Assembly: GCF_004765795.1 (NCBI RefSeq)
Contig: NZ_SBIV01000001.1
Location: forward strand, 62,001 to 126,000
From: Halorussus marinus
Lineage (GTDB): Archaea; Halobacteriota; Halobacteria; Halobacteriales; Haladaptataceae
DNA length: 64,000 bases
Reading direction: 5' to 3'
Every line of letters starts with the position of its first letter. The first letter of the stretch is position 1. Under the pieces are notes generated by a model. The model saw only the letters and a list, made by a program, of their open reading frames with translations. It was not told the DNA's origin and ran no database searches. Made by a program: the position numbers and the translations under genes. Below, one piece after another: positions 33,828 to 42,130 of this stretch.

Positions 33828-34487
33828 TCACGTCCACGGCGGCGTCCGGAGTTCGCCCATCGAGTTGATGGTGTGTTCGGAGGTGACCGCGACGGGTTCG
33901 TCGGCCGTCGAGAGCCACACCGCCTCGACGCCCGCGGCCTGAGCGCCGGCCACGTCCGAGCGCAGGGAGTTGCCGACGTGGACCGCCTCGGACGCCGAGA
34001 CCCCCATCGTCGCCAGCGTCCGGTCGAACGGGTCGGGGTCGGGCTTGACCGGGCGGCCGGGCTCGGCGAACGTGGTCGCCTCGAAGCGGTCGGCGATCCC
34101 GAGCGCCGCCAGCTTCGCGGTCTGGGTCTCGCGGCCGCCGTTTGTCACCAGCGCGAGGTCGTAGTTCGCCCCGAGCGCGCCGAGGGCCGCCTCGGCGCCC
34201 GGGAGGAATCCGACGGCCTCGGGATCGGGGTCCTCGTAGGCGCGGGCCACCGCGAGCGCGTCCGCCCGGTCGCGACCCAGTTCGTCGGCGATCCCTCCGA
34301 AGCACCGCTCGCGGAGTTCGAGTTCCGTCTCGGCGGTCACCCGCGCGAGCCACGGGCGGACGTCAGCGACGTCGAAAAACGGCTCGACGCCGGCCCGCCC
34401 GAAGGCGTCGGCGAGTCGGGCCTCGGGCGACCCGGGATGCGCACAGATGGTGTCGTCGAGATCGAGGAGGACCGTAGAGACGCTCAT
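33828..34487 (-). CDS. HAD superfamily hydrolase
   Basis: 219 residues. Motif I is LLDLDDTICAHP (D9 nucleophile, D11 acid), motif II LVTNGG near 115-120, a lysine in PVKPDPDPF near 146-154 and the VHVGNSLRSDVAGA motif IV near 170. It has a C1-type helical cap. This is a phosphatase of the haloacid dehalogenase superfamily with unknown substrate. It converges with the zinc-ribbon gene. Confidence 0.92.
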   Translation of the reverse strand: MSVSTVLLDLDDTICAHPGSPEARLADAFGRAGVEPFFDVADVRPWLARVTAETELELRERCFGGIADELGRDRADALAVARAYEDPDPEAVGFLPGAEAALGALGANYDLALVTNGGRETQTAKLAALGIADRFEATTFAEPGRPVKPDPDPFDRTLATMGVSASEAVHVGNSLRSDVAGAQAAGVEAVWLSTADEPVAVTSEHTINSMGELRTPPWT

Positions 34488-34524
34488 CGAGTTCCCTACG
34501 CGCCCGACGGCTAAAAGCGCCCGG

Positions 34525-34935
34525 TCACCCGACCAGTCGGCCGTGTTCGACCTTGAGACACCGGTCCTGTACGACGCGCTTGCCGGCGGCCTCCGCGCGC
34601 TCGGCCGCCTCGTCGTCGGCGATGCCGAGCTGGGTCCAGATCACCCTCACGTCGTCGCGTTCGAGCGCCTCGTCGACGATGTCCGCGACCTCCTCGCTCG
34701 GCCGGAACACGTCCACGATGTCCACCCGCTCGTCGACGTCCGACAGCGAGTCGTAGGCCTCCCGCCCGAAGATCTCGTCGGCGTGGGGGTTGATCGGGAT
34801 CACCTTGTAGCCGTGCTCGCGCAGGTACTTCGGGATCTCGTGGGCGTCTTTGCCCGGCGTGGACGAACAGCCGACGACCGCGATCGTCTCCAGCCCGAGA
34901 ATTTCGCGGAGTTCGGGGTCGCTCTCGACTGGCAT
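34525..34935 (-). CDS. CoA-binding domain protein (YccU-like)
   Basis: 136 residues. A Rossmann fold with VVGCSSTPGKDAHEIPKYL, then VIPINPHADEIFGREAYDSL and VFRPSEEVADIVDEAL. This order matches the CoA-binding domain family (YccU), which binds CoA or its thioesters in the cytosol. It is co-directional with the HAD gene, 37 bp upstream of it. Confidence 0.9.
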   Translation of the reverse strand: MPVESDPELREILGLETIAVVGCSSTPGKDAHEIPKYLREHGYKVIPINPHADEIFGREAYDSLSDVDERVDIVDVFRPSEEVADIVDEALERDDVRVIWTQLGIADDEAAERAEAAGKRVVQDRCLKVEHGRLVG

Positions 34936-35048
34936 GCGACCGCAACGACGGAGCGTGCGGCCAAAAGCGTGTGGGTCGCCGAGAACGCCGCCGCGGTCGG
35001 CGACGCGCCCGGCCCCGCCAAGCTATTACTACCCGCGTTTCCTCGGTA

Positions 35049-36023
35049 GTGACTGTGTCACACGAGATCGTCATCAGCGACGACAAGACGCTCGACGAAC
35101 CCACCAAAGACGAGGTGCTCGCCGACGTCGACGCCTCGCTGTCGGTGCTCGACGAGAAGACCGTCGATGGGGTGATCGCGGCCGTCGCCGACGCCGACGG
35201 GCTGATCGCGGACGCGGCGACCCCGGTCCCCGGGGACGTGTTCGCCGAGAGCGACCTGACCGTGGTCGGGCGCGCCGGCATCGGCGTCGACAACATCGAC
35301 GTCGAGGCCGCGGCCGACCACGGGGTCACGGCGATCCACGTCCCGGACTACTGCGTCGACGAGGTCTCGACCCACGCGCTGGCGCTGTTGCTCGGGGTGG
35401 CCCGAAACGTCCAGACCTACGACCGAGACACCCGCGACGGCGGCTGGGACTGGCAGGCGGGCCGGCCGATCCACCGCCTTCGGGGCCGGACCCTCGGGCT
35501 GGTCGGCTTCGGCAAGATCCCCCGGCGACTCGCTCGGAAAGTCGACGGGTTCGGCCTCGACGTGATCGCCACAGACCCCAACGTCACCGAGACCCAGATG
35601 GCCCACTTCGGGGTCGAACGCGTCCGGTTCGACGAACTGCTCGACCGATCCCACTTCGTCTCGGTCCACGCCCCGCTGTACGAGGCGACCCGGGGGTTGT
35701 TCGACCGGGCGGCGTTCGACGCGATGCGCGAGGACGCCCTACTTGTCAACACCGCCCGCGGCGCGGTCGTCGACGAGGCGGCGCTGGCCGACGCGGTCGC
35801 CGACGGCGACATCGCGGGCGCGGCCCTCGACGTGATGGCCGAGGAGCCGCCGGGCGACTCGCGGCTGTTCGATCTCGATCGGGTCGTCGTGACTCCACAC
35901 ACCGCGTGGTACTCCGAGGAGTCCAGACACGAACTGAGCCGTCGGGTCGCCGAGGACGTCGCGCGCGTGCTGGAAGGCGAGCCGCCCCGTTCGCCGGTCG
36001 ATCCCGGCCTCGAGTGGGTGTGA
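35049..36023 (+). CDS. D-2-hydroxyacid dehydrogenase (C-terminal-binding protein type)
   Basis: 324 residues from GTG 35049 (an alternative GTG at 35055 is two codons in); the TATA-like GCTATTAC about 25 nt upstream supports this region. The NAD-binding motif GLVGFGKIPRRLARK (about 155-169) and catalytic RxE/H elements (NTARGAVVDE, TPHTAWYSEES) are present. It oxidises D-2-hydroxyacids or reduces the keto acids; phosphoglycerate dehydrogenase is possible but the ACT domain is absent. Confidence 0.9.
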   Translation: MTVSHEIVISDDKTLDEPTKDEVLADVDASLSVLDEKTVDGVIAAVADADGLIADAATPVPGDVFAESDLTVVGRAGIGVDNIDVEAAADHGVTAIHVPDYCVDEVSTHALALLLGVARNVQTYDRDTRDGGWDWQAGRPIHRLRGRTLGLVGFGKIPRRLARKVDGFGLDVIATDPNVTETQMAHFGVERVRFDELLDRSHFVSVHAPLYEATRGLFDRAAFDAMREDALLVNTARGAVVDEAALADAVADGDIAGAALDVMAEEPPGDSRLFDLDRVVVTPHTAWYSEESRHELSRRVAEDVARVLEGEPPRSPVDPGLEWV

Positions 36024-36044
36024 GCGCCCGGCGACCCCGCGACC

Positions 36045-36698
36045 CTACTCCGGGACGGGTCGCCAGTCGGTCTCGCGGCCGATGCCAGACAGTTTGAGCT
36101 CCGACTCGCCGTCGTCGTCGGTCCGGACGGTTATCTTGCCGTCGAACAGTTGCTGGAGCGTGCTCATCGTCTGCTGGTCGTGGGCGGTCGAGTCGATGAC
36201 GAACACGCCGAGCGCGTCGGCGCTCTGGACCCGTCCGGTGAACACATGGAGAAATCGAAACACGGTCTGGAGGTTCGAGTACATCAGGAGGGTCGACAGC
36301 GAGTGGAGCATGATTCGGTTTCGCTTGACCCCTCGCTCGGAGTAAAACGACTGGAGGAACTCCGAGAGCTGGATCCCGATCCCGGTCATGTCGACCGGCG
36401 AGGAGGTGTAGGCGATCTCCTCGGACGGGGTCGGGTTCGTCCCCTGCTGTTTGGAGACGCAGTCGACGATCCCGATCGGTCCACCCTCCTCGCGGCCGAG
36501 TAACTCGCGGAGGGACGCGCGTATGTCCTCGCCGTCGTCTTTCGTGGTGACGACGATCGACCCGTCGCCCCGACGGCTACCGTATGCGAGAACCTCCAGA
36601 GCGAGCCGTCGTTTACCCGTCATCGGGGGGCCGGCGACCAGGAGATTCGTCCCCGGATCGACCTCGACCTCCGGACAGGCGTCACCCAGTTCGTACAT
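36045..36698 (-). CDS. RecA-like ATPase (RAD55/KaiC-related, DUF7504-like)
   Basis: 217 residues from ATG 36698 (MYELGDACPEVE). Walker A is GPPMTGKR at 23-30; a Walker-B-like VFVIDST lies in the second half, and IMLHSLSTLLMY is the sensor strand. The fold is that of KaiC/RAD55-type ATPases, with no DNA-binding module. A possible TTG start at 36761 would add 21 residues but lies close to the predicted transcription start. Similar proteins occur near haloarchaeal signal-transduction genes; the function is unknown. Confidence 0.8.
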   Translation of the reverse strand: MYELGDACPEVEVDPGTNLLVAGPPMTGKRRLALEVLAYGSRRGDGSIVVTTKDDGEDIRASLRELLGREEGGPIGIVDCVSKQQGTNPTPSEEIAYTSSPVDMTGIGIQLSEFLQSFYSERGVKRNRIMLHSLSTLLMYSNLQTVFRFLHVFTGRVQSADALGVFVIDSTAHDQQTMSTLQQLFDGKITVRTDDDGESELKLSGIGRETDWRPVPE

Positions 36699-36773
36699 GG
36701 CGGTTTCTCGTGGCCGAAACGCCGGGAGCGCCGCGGCGGCGTCCCCGATAGTGCCTGCCAATAAGATACTGTG

Positions 36774-36783
36774 TTCCGCTTAT
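36774..36783 (-). promoter_or_regulatory. TATA box upstream of the RecA-like ATPase
   Basis: The minus strand reads GAATATAAGC. A start of transcription near 36750 would give a leader of about 50 nt to the ATG at 36698. Confidence 0.5.
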
Positions 36784-36794
36784 ATTCTTTTTGA

Positions 36795-37946
36795 TTAGTT
36801 GGCCGGGTCGCCGGGTCGCGTCGACAGCGACCCGATCCGGTCGAGCGACTGCTGGCGGATGTACTCGATCGCGATCCGGGTCAGGTGGTCGTCGGGGTCG
36901 GCGCAGGCATCGGCCCTGTCGAGGTATGCCTCGACGATCGCCCGGACCCGCTCGACCCCCGACTCGGCGTCGTCGGCGAGGTTGAGTTCGGCAGTCACGG
37001 GCGTGAGCTGGGTCCCCCTGTCCTCGGGGTAGTCGTCGGTGTCGTCGAGGCCGATCTGGGCGCCGATCACCATCAACACGACGGCGCGCTTGAACCCCTC
37101 GCCCAGCGCCGTCCCGAGGTCGGCCTCGTACATGTTGAGCATGTCCTCGTAGAGGATGCCCACCCGCGCGTACTGGGTCGCGAAGTACGGCAGGTCGGCG
37201 TCGGCCTCGAACAGATCGCCGTCCGCCAGTTCGGCGTCGCGGTAACGCTCCCGGATAGCGTCGCCGGCCGCCGCCCGGGCGTCGGGACCGTCGGCCGACA
37301 GATAGTCGTCGAGCAGCGAACGGAAGGCGTCGTCCTCGTCCTGGTGGCGTTCGGAGAGTTCGACGGCGTGGTCGTAAGACGACCGGACCGCCTCGGGGGT
37401 GTCCGAACGGTCCAGCCACCGTTCGACGCCGGCTTCGAGGTGCCGTTGGGCGACCTCGGCGACCGTCTCGGTCGGCCGGAGGTTCGACTCGAAGTCCTCG
37501 TACTCGTCGTCGTTGATCGCATCGCGCATGTCGCCGTCGAGCAGGGCCCGGACCACGTTTCGCGTCGTCTCGCGGCCGCGCGCGACGAAGTCGCGGTCCA
37601 CGTCCCTGACGAGTCGCGCGACCGGGAGGTCGCCGGCGGCGGTGTGGATTCGCCCGAGGGTGAGGAGTGCGGGCAGGACCAGTCTGGTGTCGTAGTCGAA
37701 CCGGGCGGACTCGCCCGCCGCGCCGGGGACGGGCTCGAGTTCGCCCGCCTCGCGCGCCCGATCGAGCGCGCGCTCGACGCCCAGAAACAGTTCCTCGGTC
37801 ATCGACTCGATCTCCGACTCGACCTCGCTGCGGAGCAACACGACCGAGGCCACCCGCGGGTCGGGCGACTCCGCGAGGTGGTTCGCCAGCGCCCGCGCCA
37901 CCGCCGGGACCCGTCGCCCGACGGTCTCGACCAAACCCTGTGTCAC
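36795..37946 (-). CDS. conserved helical protein, unknown function
   Basis: 383 residues, predicted almost all alpha-helical, acidic and soluble, with no signal peptide or membrane helix. It contains clustered Asp/Glu and Arg (NDDEYEDFESNLRPTETV and DADLPYFATQYARVGILYED). No motif known to me. The next gene downstream on this strand, 96 bp away, is the RecA-like ATPase; they may act together, but this is only proximity. Confidence 0.7.
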   Translation of the reverse strand: MTQGLVETVGRRVPAVARALANHLAESPDPRVASVVLLRSEVESEIESMTEELFLGVERALDRAREAGELEPVPGAAGESARFDYDTRLVLPALLTLGRIHTAAGDLPVARLVRDVDRDFVARGRETTRNVVRALLDGDMRDAINDDEYEDFESNLRPTETVAEVAQRHLEAGVERWLDRSDTPEAVRSSYDHAVELSERHQDEDDAFRSLLDDYLSADGPDARAAAGDAIRERYRDAELADGDLFEADADLPYFATQYARVGILYEDMLNMYEADLGTALGEGFKRAVVLMVIGAQIGLDDTDDYPEDRGTQLTPVTAELNLADDAESGVERVRAIVEAYLDRADACADPDDHLTRIAIEYIRQQSLDRIGSLSTRPGDPAN

Positions 37947-38034
37947 GTCCGTGAGTCGCTCGCGCCGTCACATGAGTATTGTGGAACGCCGGTCGCGAGC
38001 CCAGCGTCACGCGGAGCCGATCGGGGAGCGAGCG

Positions 38035-38041
38035 ACTTATG
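38035..38041 (+). promoter_or_regulatory. TATA-like box of the GGGP-synthase paralogue
   Basis: ACTTATG lies about 28 nt before the ATG at 38066, consistent with leaderless expression and with that start. Confidence 0.5.
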
Positions 38042-38065
38042 TGGGTCAAGCGACCCCTCGGAGGT

Positions 38066-39370
38066 ATGACGACCCGCGACGAGGTCGCCGGGTTGCTCGG
38101 CCGTCTCGGCCGGGCCGCCTCGCTGGGCGCGCGCACGGTGTTGCCTCTCGACACGAACCCCGTGCCCGCCGAGTGGACCCACGTAACCAAGGTCGACCCG
38201 GAGCGCGAAAAGCGGCTCCCGGTGTTGTTCCCGTGCTACCTCCAGCACACGAGCGCGGTGTCGGTCGGCGGCTCGGCCGACGTGACCGCCGCGAACACGG
38301 AGGCGACGTTCGACGCGCTGGCGCCCGCCTCGGTGCCGACCTTCCACGAACCCAGCGACCCCCGCCACGTCACCCCGAAGACTCGCGAGCGGGCCGACCT
38401 GCTCGCGATCCCCGAAGTGCTGAACGGCGACTCGGCGTCGCTGATCGGCCGGCTCGGGGCCGGCACCGAGTACATCCGCGAGGAACTGCTCCCCGAGATG
38501 GTGGCCGACAGGCTCCCGCTCGCTCCCGAGTCGGTCGCCGACGCCGTCGCAGACTTCGCGACGTCGTGGCTCCTCGCCGAGGCGGTGTTCGAGGCGTACA
38601 TCATCCAGAACCCCGACAGTGCCGCCGCCCGGGAGGCGAACGTCGGCGAGGACGATCTGCTGGCGGCTCGGGCGGCCAAACGCCGGGCGATGGCGGCCGA
38701 GCGCCACCTCGGGAGCGAACTCGTCTACCTCGAATACTCGGGGACGTACGGCGGCGAGACCGCCGCCGAGGCCCTGTCGGCCATCGACGACGGACTGACG
38801 TGGTCGCGGCTCTGGTACGGCGGCGGCCTCGACTCTCGGGAGCACGCCGCGGCGATGCTCGAAGCCGGCGCCGACGCGGTGGTCGTCGGCGACGTCTTCC
38901 ACCGGATCGCCGACGAGGAGGCGGACCTGTGCGCGGCGGCGACCGACCTCGACGCCGAAGCCACCGCGTCGGCGGCCACCGAGTGGGTCCGAGACCGCCT
39001 GGACGTCGGGGAGTCGGCCGCCGCGTCGTACCTCGCGACGATCCCGTCGGTCGAAGACCCCGAACGGCTCGCCACGCGCTATCTCGGCGCGACAGTGCGG
39101 GTCTCTCTCGGGGTCCGAGCGCTCGCCGACGACCTGCGGGGCGACGTTTCGACGCCGGGGACGATCCGTCGCCGCCTCGCGGACCGCGACGCGCCGTGGC
39201 TCGACGACGCGATCGCCCTCGCGCCCGACGACGACGCGCTCGTCCGCCGAGCGGTCGTCTCGCTGCTCGCCGACGCCACTGGGGTTCCTGCTCCCGACGG
39301 CGTCTCGCCGGCCCAGTTTGCGGTCGCGACGGCACCCGACTCGTCGTCGGGGGCGGACCCGCGACCGTGA
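38066..39370 (+). CDS. GGGP/heptaprenylglyceryl phosphate synthase-like protein with C-terminal extension
   Basis: 434 residues. Residues about 37-300 follow the PcrB/GGGPS TIM-barrel: THVTKVDPE (39-47), SVGGSADVT (66-74), AYIIQNPDSAA (178-188), VYLEYSGTYGG (220-230), LWYGGGLDSREHA (249-261) and VVVGDVFH (272-279). The barrel joins an isoprenyl diphosphate to glycerol-1-phosphate in archaeal lipid synthesis. About 130 more residues follow, of unknown fold, making it much longer than the canonical enzyme (about 230-250). Likely a second, divergent paralogue; whether it is active is unknown. Confidence 0.8.
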   Translation: MTTRDEVAGLLGRLGRAASLGARTVLPLDTNPVPAEWTHVTKVDPEREKRLPVLFPCYLQHTSAVSVGGSADVTAANTEATFDALAPASVPTFHEPSDPRHVTPKTRERADLLAIPEVLNGDSASLIGRLGAGTEYIREELLPEMVADRLPLAPESVADAVADFATSWLLAEAVFEAYIIQNPDSAAAREANVGEDDLLAARAAKRRAMAAERHLGSELVYLEYSGTYGGETAAEALSAIDDGLTWSRLWYGGGLDSREHAAAMLEAGADAVVVGDVFHRIADEEADLCAAATDLDAEATASAATEWVRDRLDVGESAAASYLATIPSVEDPERLATRYLGATVRVSLGVRALADDLRGDVSTPGTIRRRLADRDAPWLDDAIALAPDDDALVRRAVVSLLADATGVPAPDGVSPAQFAVATAPDSSSGADPRP

Positions 39371-39500
39371 CGGTAACGCGTATCGGCGGGATGGCCTCCG
39401 TCGTTCCCGTCTCGGTAGGGATGGCTTGCCGTCCCACTGGGACGGTGCCGTCGCCGAGTGACGATCGCCACCGGGTCACACGTCGGACTCGAATCGCGGC

Positions 39501-39510
39501 GTTTAAAACC
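39501..39510 (+). promoter_or_regulatory. TATA box of tRNA-Arg(UCG)
   Basis: GTTTAAAACC is centred about 28 nt before the mature 5' end at 39534, as expected for an archaeal tRNA promoter. Confidence 0.65.
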
Positions 39511-39533
39511 AGCGAGGCAGTACGATATCTCGC

Positions 39534-39608
39534 GGGCGCTTAGCTCAGTCTGGACAGAGTACTTGGCTTCGGACCAAGCTGTCGCGGGTTCAAATCCTGC
39601 AGCGCCCA
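39534..39608 (+). tRNA. tRNA-Arg (anticodon UCG)
   Basis: Cloverleaf: acceptor GGGCGCT/AGCGCCC, D-stem GCTC/GAGT, anticodon stem CTTGG/CCAAG with loop CTTCGGA (anticodon TCG, decoding CGA), 5-nt variable loop, T-arm GCGGG/CCTGC with loop TTCAAAT. The discriminator is A at 39608 and no CCA is encoded. It stands alone with its own promoter. Confidence 0.95.
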
Positions 39609-39804
39609 TCACGCCGCATACCGAACAGAGATCAGTAGCTTTCGACGAAGGTGTTTTACGTGGCTCTCCACTCGATAACGCCTGATGAGTATCCCGATAC
39701 CGCTCGGACGGAACTGACCTGAACCGACAGTCGTCCTCTCGTCGATCGCAGTTCGTTCGCCGACTCTGTCCAGCCACGTCCATCTGGGCCGTCGCGGGAG
39801 GTAC

Positions 39805-40224
39805 TCACCGAACGACGATCACCGGCACCGGAGACTGTCGGAACACTTTCTGGGCGACGTTACCGACGAACAGTCGGTCGGCGACCGATCCGCCGTGGCT
39901 CCCGATCACGACCGCGTCGAAGTCGTCGGCGCGGTTCAGAATCGCCCGAGCCGGCTGTCCCAGTCGAACGTCGGTGGTGATCTCGACGTCGCGGTCGGCG
40001 GCGAGATCCCTCGCGCGGTCGAAGACCTCCTTCGCGCGCTCCTCGGCGGCTTCTTCGAGGTCGTCTTCGACGGCGAGCGCCGTGGCCGTTCCCCCCATCG
40101 GTGACGGTTCGCCAACGACGTGCATGACGGTGATCTCGGCGTCGGGGTGGTTTTCGAGGGCGTATTCGAGCGCTCTCTCGGCCATCTCCGAGTCGTCCAT
40201 CGGAACGAGGATTCGTGAGATCAT
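39805..40224 (-). CDS. universal stress protein (UspA family)
   Basis: 139 residues from ATG 40224, which is 27 nt from a TATA-like element. USP fold with ILVPMDDSEMAERALEYA, and the ATP-binding G2xG9xG(S/T) motif VIGSHGGSVADRLFVGNVAQ followed by VPVIVVR. These ATP-binding proteins act in stress responses; the specific role is unknown. It marks the edge of a stretch with decayed genes to its right. Confidence 0.92.
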   Translation of the reverse strand: MISRILVPMDDSEMAERALEYALENHPDAEITVMHVVGEPSPMGGTATALAVEDDLEEAAEERAKEVFDRARDLAADRDVEITTDVRLGQPARAILNRADDFDAVVIGSHGGSVADRLFVGNVAQKVFRQSPVPVIVVR

Positions 40225-40246
40225 GTGATGCCTACGGTCAGCGGCC

Positions 40247-40257
40247 GGATAAAACGG
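40247..40257 (-). promoter_or_regulatory. TATA box of the usp gene
   Basis: The minus strand reads CCGTTTTATCC, centred about 28 nt before the ATG at 40224. Confidence 0.6.
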
Positions 40258-40490
40258 GAGGCCGCCCGCTTCGAGTCGCGGTAGACTCCGTTTTGTCATC
40301 CACCGCATCCGGCCCCGACAACTATCGGAATTTGAATACTTTTGGCGATCGCCCGTCTGAGTCGTACGTGAGTCCTCGGAGTGGTTGGGTCTGCTCTGTC
40401 GACGCCCTCGAACGCGCCACGTTCTGGCGCGGCGGTCGGGACAGGCGAGTCACCGGCACGTACATTCGACACGAACGAGAGTCTCGTCGT

Positions 40491-40633
40491 ATGAGCGACG
40501 AGCAAGATAATCCGGGGACGCTGAACGGGTGGCGGAAGCGATCGACGAAATCGGCGTCGAGCGGCTATCGGACATCCTCACGGACGTCTTTTCTGAAGCG
40601 CTGAAAGCGGAGCGAGCGGACGACCCAGAGTGA
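40491..40633 (+). pseudogene. small open frame with an internal frameshift
   Basis: ATG 40491 gives MSDEQDN, after which the frame becomes unlike protein. In the other frame, after a one-base shift near 40510, a fluent helical sequence follows: GDAERVAEAIDEIGVERL, then SDILTDVFSEALKAE, to TGA at 40633. A single base missing near GATAATCC would join both into a protein of about 47 residues. Alternatively translation begins at the GTG inside the second frame. Not a family I recognise. Confidence 0.4.
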
Positions 40634-40710
40634 ACGGGACACCTCGTCCGTAGTGGCCGTCGTGGCGGTCGCGACCTGCTGGCAGTTGGGTTCGAGCCGA
40701 CCAGTCGACA

Positions 40711-40717
40711 TTTTATT
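40711..40717 (+). promoter_or_regulatory. TATA box of the 40743 gene
   Basis: TTTTATT about 29 nt before the ATG at 40743, leaderless. Confidence 0.55.
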
Positions 40718-40742
40718 CCAGTTGGGCGTCGTACACCCGGCT

Positions 40743-40997
40743 ATGGCGCCCTCCGACGGACTCACCGAGGAGCGGGTTCGCGAGATCGTCCGCGACGAGG
40801 TGATCGACACGGGCCGGAGTCTGGTCGCGACCGCACTCTGGACGGGGCTGTCGGTCGTCGCGCTTCTCGTCGGCCTCCAGTTGTTCCAGCTCGCGCTCTA
40901 CGCGCTGTCGCCGCTCGCGATCGCGGGCTACGTTCTCGGCGGCGCGCTCGTCACCGGATCGAGCCTCTATCTCCTCTACGTTCTCTACCGGACGTAG
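40743..40997 (+). CDS. small membrane protein, unknown
   Basis: 84 residues. A short charged helix (LTEERVREIVRDEVIDTG) precedes two transmembrane helices that end in LYLLYVLYRT. The amphipathic N-terminus followed by a two-helix hairpin is a shape seen in many haloarchaeal orphan genes. No family named. The TATA box gives a leaderless mRNA. Confidence 0.6.
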   Translation: MAPSDGLTEERVREIVRDEVIDTGRSLVATALWTGLSVVALLVGLQLFQLALYALSPLAIAGYVLGGALVTGSSLYLLYVLYRT

Positions 40998-41041
40998 CGA
41001 ATCGGTCAGATAGGTGGAGGAGTCGGAGAGATGTAGAGTGC

Positions 41042-41052
41042 TAAAAATATAC
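41042..41052 (+). promoter_or_regulatory. intact TATA box of the DUF3592 pseudogene
   Basis: TAAAAATATAC lies about 30 nt upstream of the ATG at 41077, so the promoter has survived although the gene is broken. Confidence 0.55.
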
Positions 41053-41076
41053 CCACGTTGTACATTTCTACTCGCT

Positions 41077-41541
41077 ATGGAGTTCGACGGTCCCCTCCGG
41101 AACGGTTCGGCTCGTCGTGATGCTACTCGTCGGGGTCGCCACGATCGGGTACGGGGCGTACAGCTACACCACCCAGTCCTCGGCGCTGGCCTCCGCGGTC
41201 TAGGTGGACGCGACTATCGCTTCGACCGCGGTGACAGAACAGAAAGCGAGCAAGGGGAGTAGATACAGGCCTCGTGTGACGTTCGACTACACCTACGAGG
41301 GAGGGTCGTACACCTCCACGAACGTCTACCCCGGCGAACTTCCGAGGGAGTTCGGAAACGAAGACGAGGCCAGAGCCCAACTGGCCGACGACGGGCCGGG
41401 CGACACCGTCACGGCGTACGTCCCACCGGACTCGCCCGGCGAGGCGTTTCTCAAGCACACGACCACCGGCAAGCCGTTTCTCGCGATCGGGGCGGCGTCC
41501 TGATTCTCCCGGGCGGGCTCTACTCGACGCGCACCGACTAA
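41077..41541 (+). pseudogene. DUF3592 domain gene inactivated by two frameshifts and one nonsense codon
   Basis: The intact product would begin MEFDGPSGTVRLVVMLLVG, continue with a membrane helix (ATIGYGAYSYTTQSSAL), and then a beta-rich DUF3592 domain with YRPRVTFDYTYEGGSYTS, TNVYPGELPREF and GDTVTAYVPPDSPGEAFL. Lesions seen: an extra C in the run at 41092-41095 shifts the frame; a TAG at 41201 replaces an expected sense codon (GAG likely) before VDATIAS; and a one-base shift near 41496 separates the last helix and tail (ILPGGLYSTRTD). The first part of the gene remains readable, so decay is recent. Confidence 0.8.
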
Positions 41542-41605
41542 CGTCGCGGAGGGCCATCCACCGGCTCCTGAAACTCATCGTCCGCCCGATCGGCGATAGC
41601 CGTCA

Positions 41606-42130
41606 CTACCGCAATCTGCGGACGACACTGGGCCGCCGGACCGCGACGCCAGATTGTCGACTCCCCGGACGAGTCGTGAGTCCGGCGACGTCGGAGATCG
41701 AGTCGGCTCCTGTGGTGTCGGTCCGGTTTCGCGAATCGGGCGGGTCGAGCCGATACACGACGACCAGTCCGTCCTCGTCGAACGATCGCACCGAGTAGTT
41801 GCCGAACTGCGCCGGGAACGTGTCGGGTCCCGCCTCCTTGAACCGGACGAACCAGACCGTCGTATCGGTCCGCGTGATCACGTCGAGCTGTTCGGTGTGG
41901 CGCTGTTCGAGACTGCCGCTCGGCGCGATCGGCACGACCCGGACCGACGGGCCGTCGTAGTAGTAGTCGACGAGGTTTCGAGATTCGATCCAGTTTGGCT
42001 GGACCACGATCACGTCGTCCGACGAGACTCGCTTTTCCATCGCATCGATGTCGCCCCGCCAGTCTTCGGTCGTTTCGCCGCTGTAGTGAACCGCCTCGGG
42101 GTCAAGCCCCGAGGCACTCGCCTTGCTCAT
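41606..42130 (-). pseudogene. C-terminal fragment of a membrane glycosyltransferase-like gene
   Basis: 174 residues, soluble, no start context of its own. DDVIVVQPNWIESRNLVDYYYDGP and VRVVPIAP, followed by LDVITRTDTTVWFVRFKEAG and YSVRSFDEDGLVVVYRLDPP, resemble the extracytoplasmic C-terminal domain of GT39-like membrane glycosyltransferases, while the many membrane helices that should precede it are missing. I read it as a 5'-truncated remnant; alternatively it is a short unrelated protein. After YRLDPP the tail (SRNRTDTTGADSISDVAGL) looks uncoded. Confidence 0.45.

Noticed and set aside
39458-39685. A 75-codon frame spanning tRNA-Arg(UCG)
   Set aside because: Contains the tRNA; peptide segments such as SVWTEYLASDQAV are translations of the cloverleaf.
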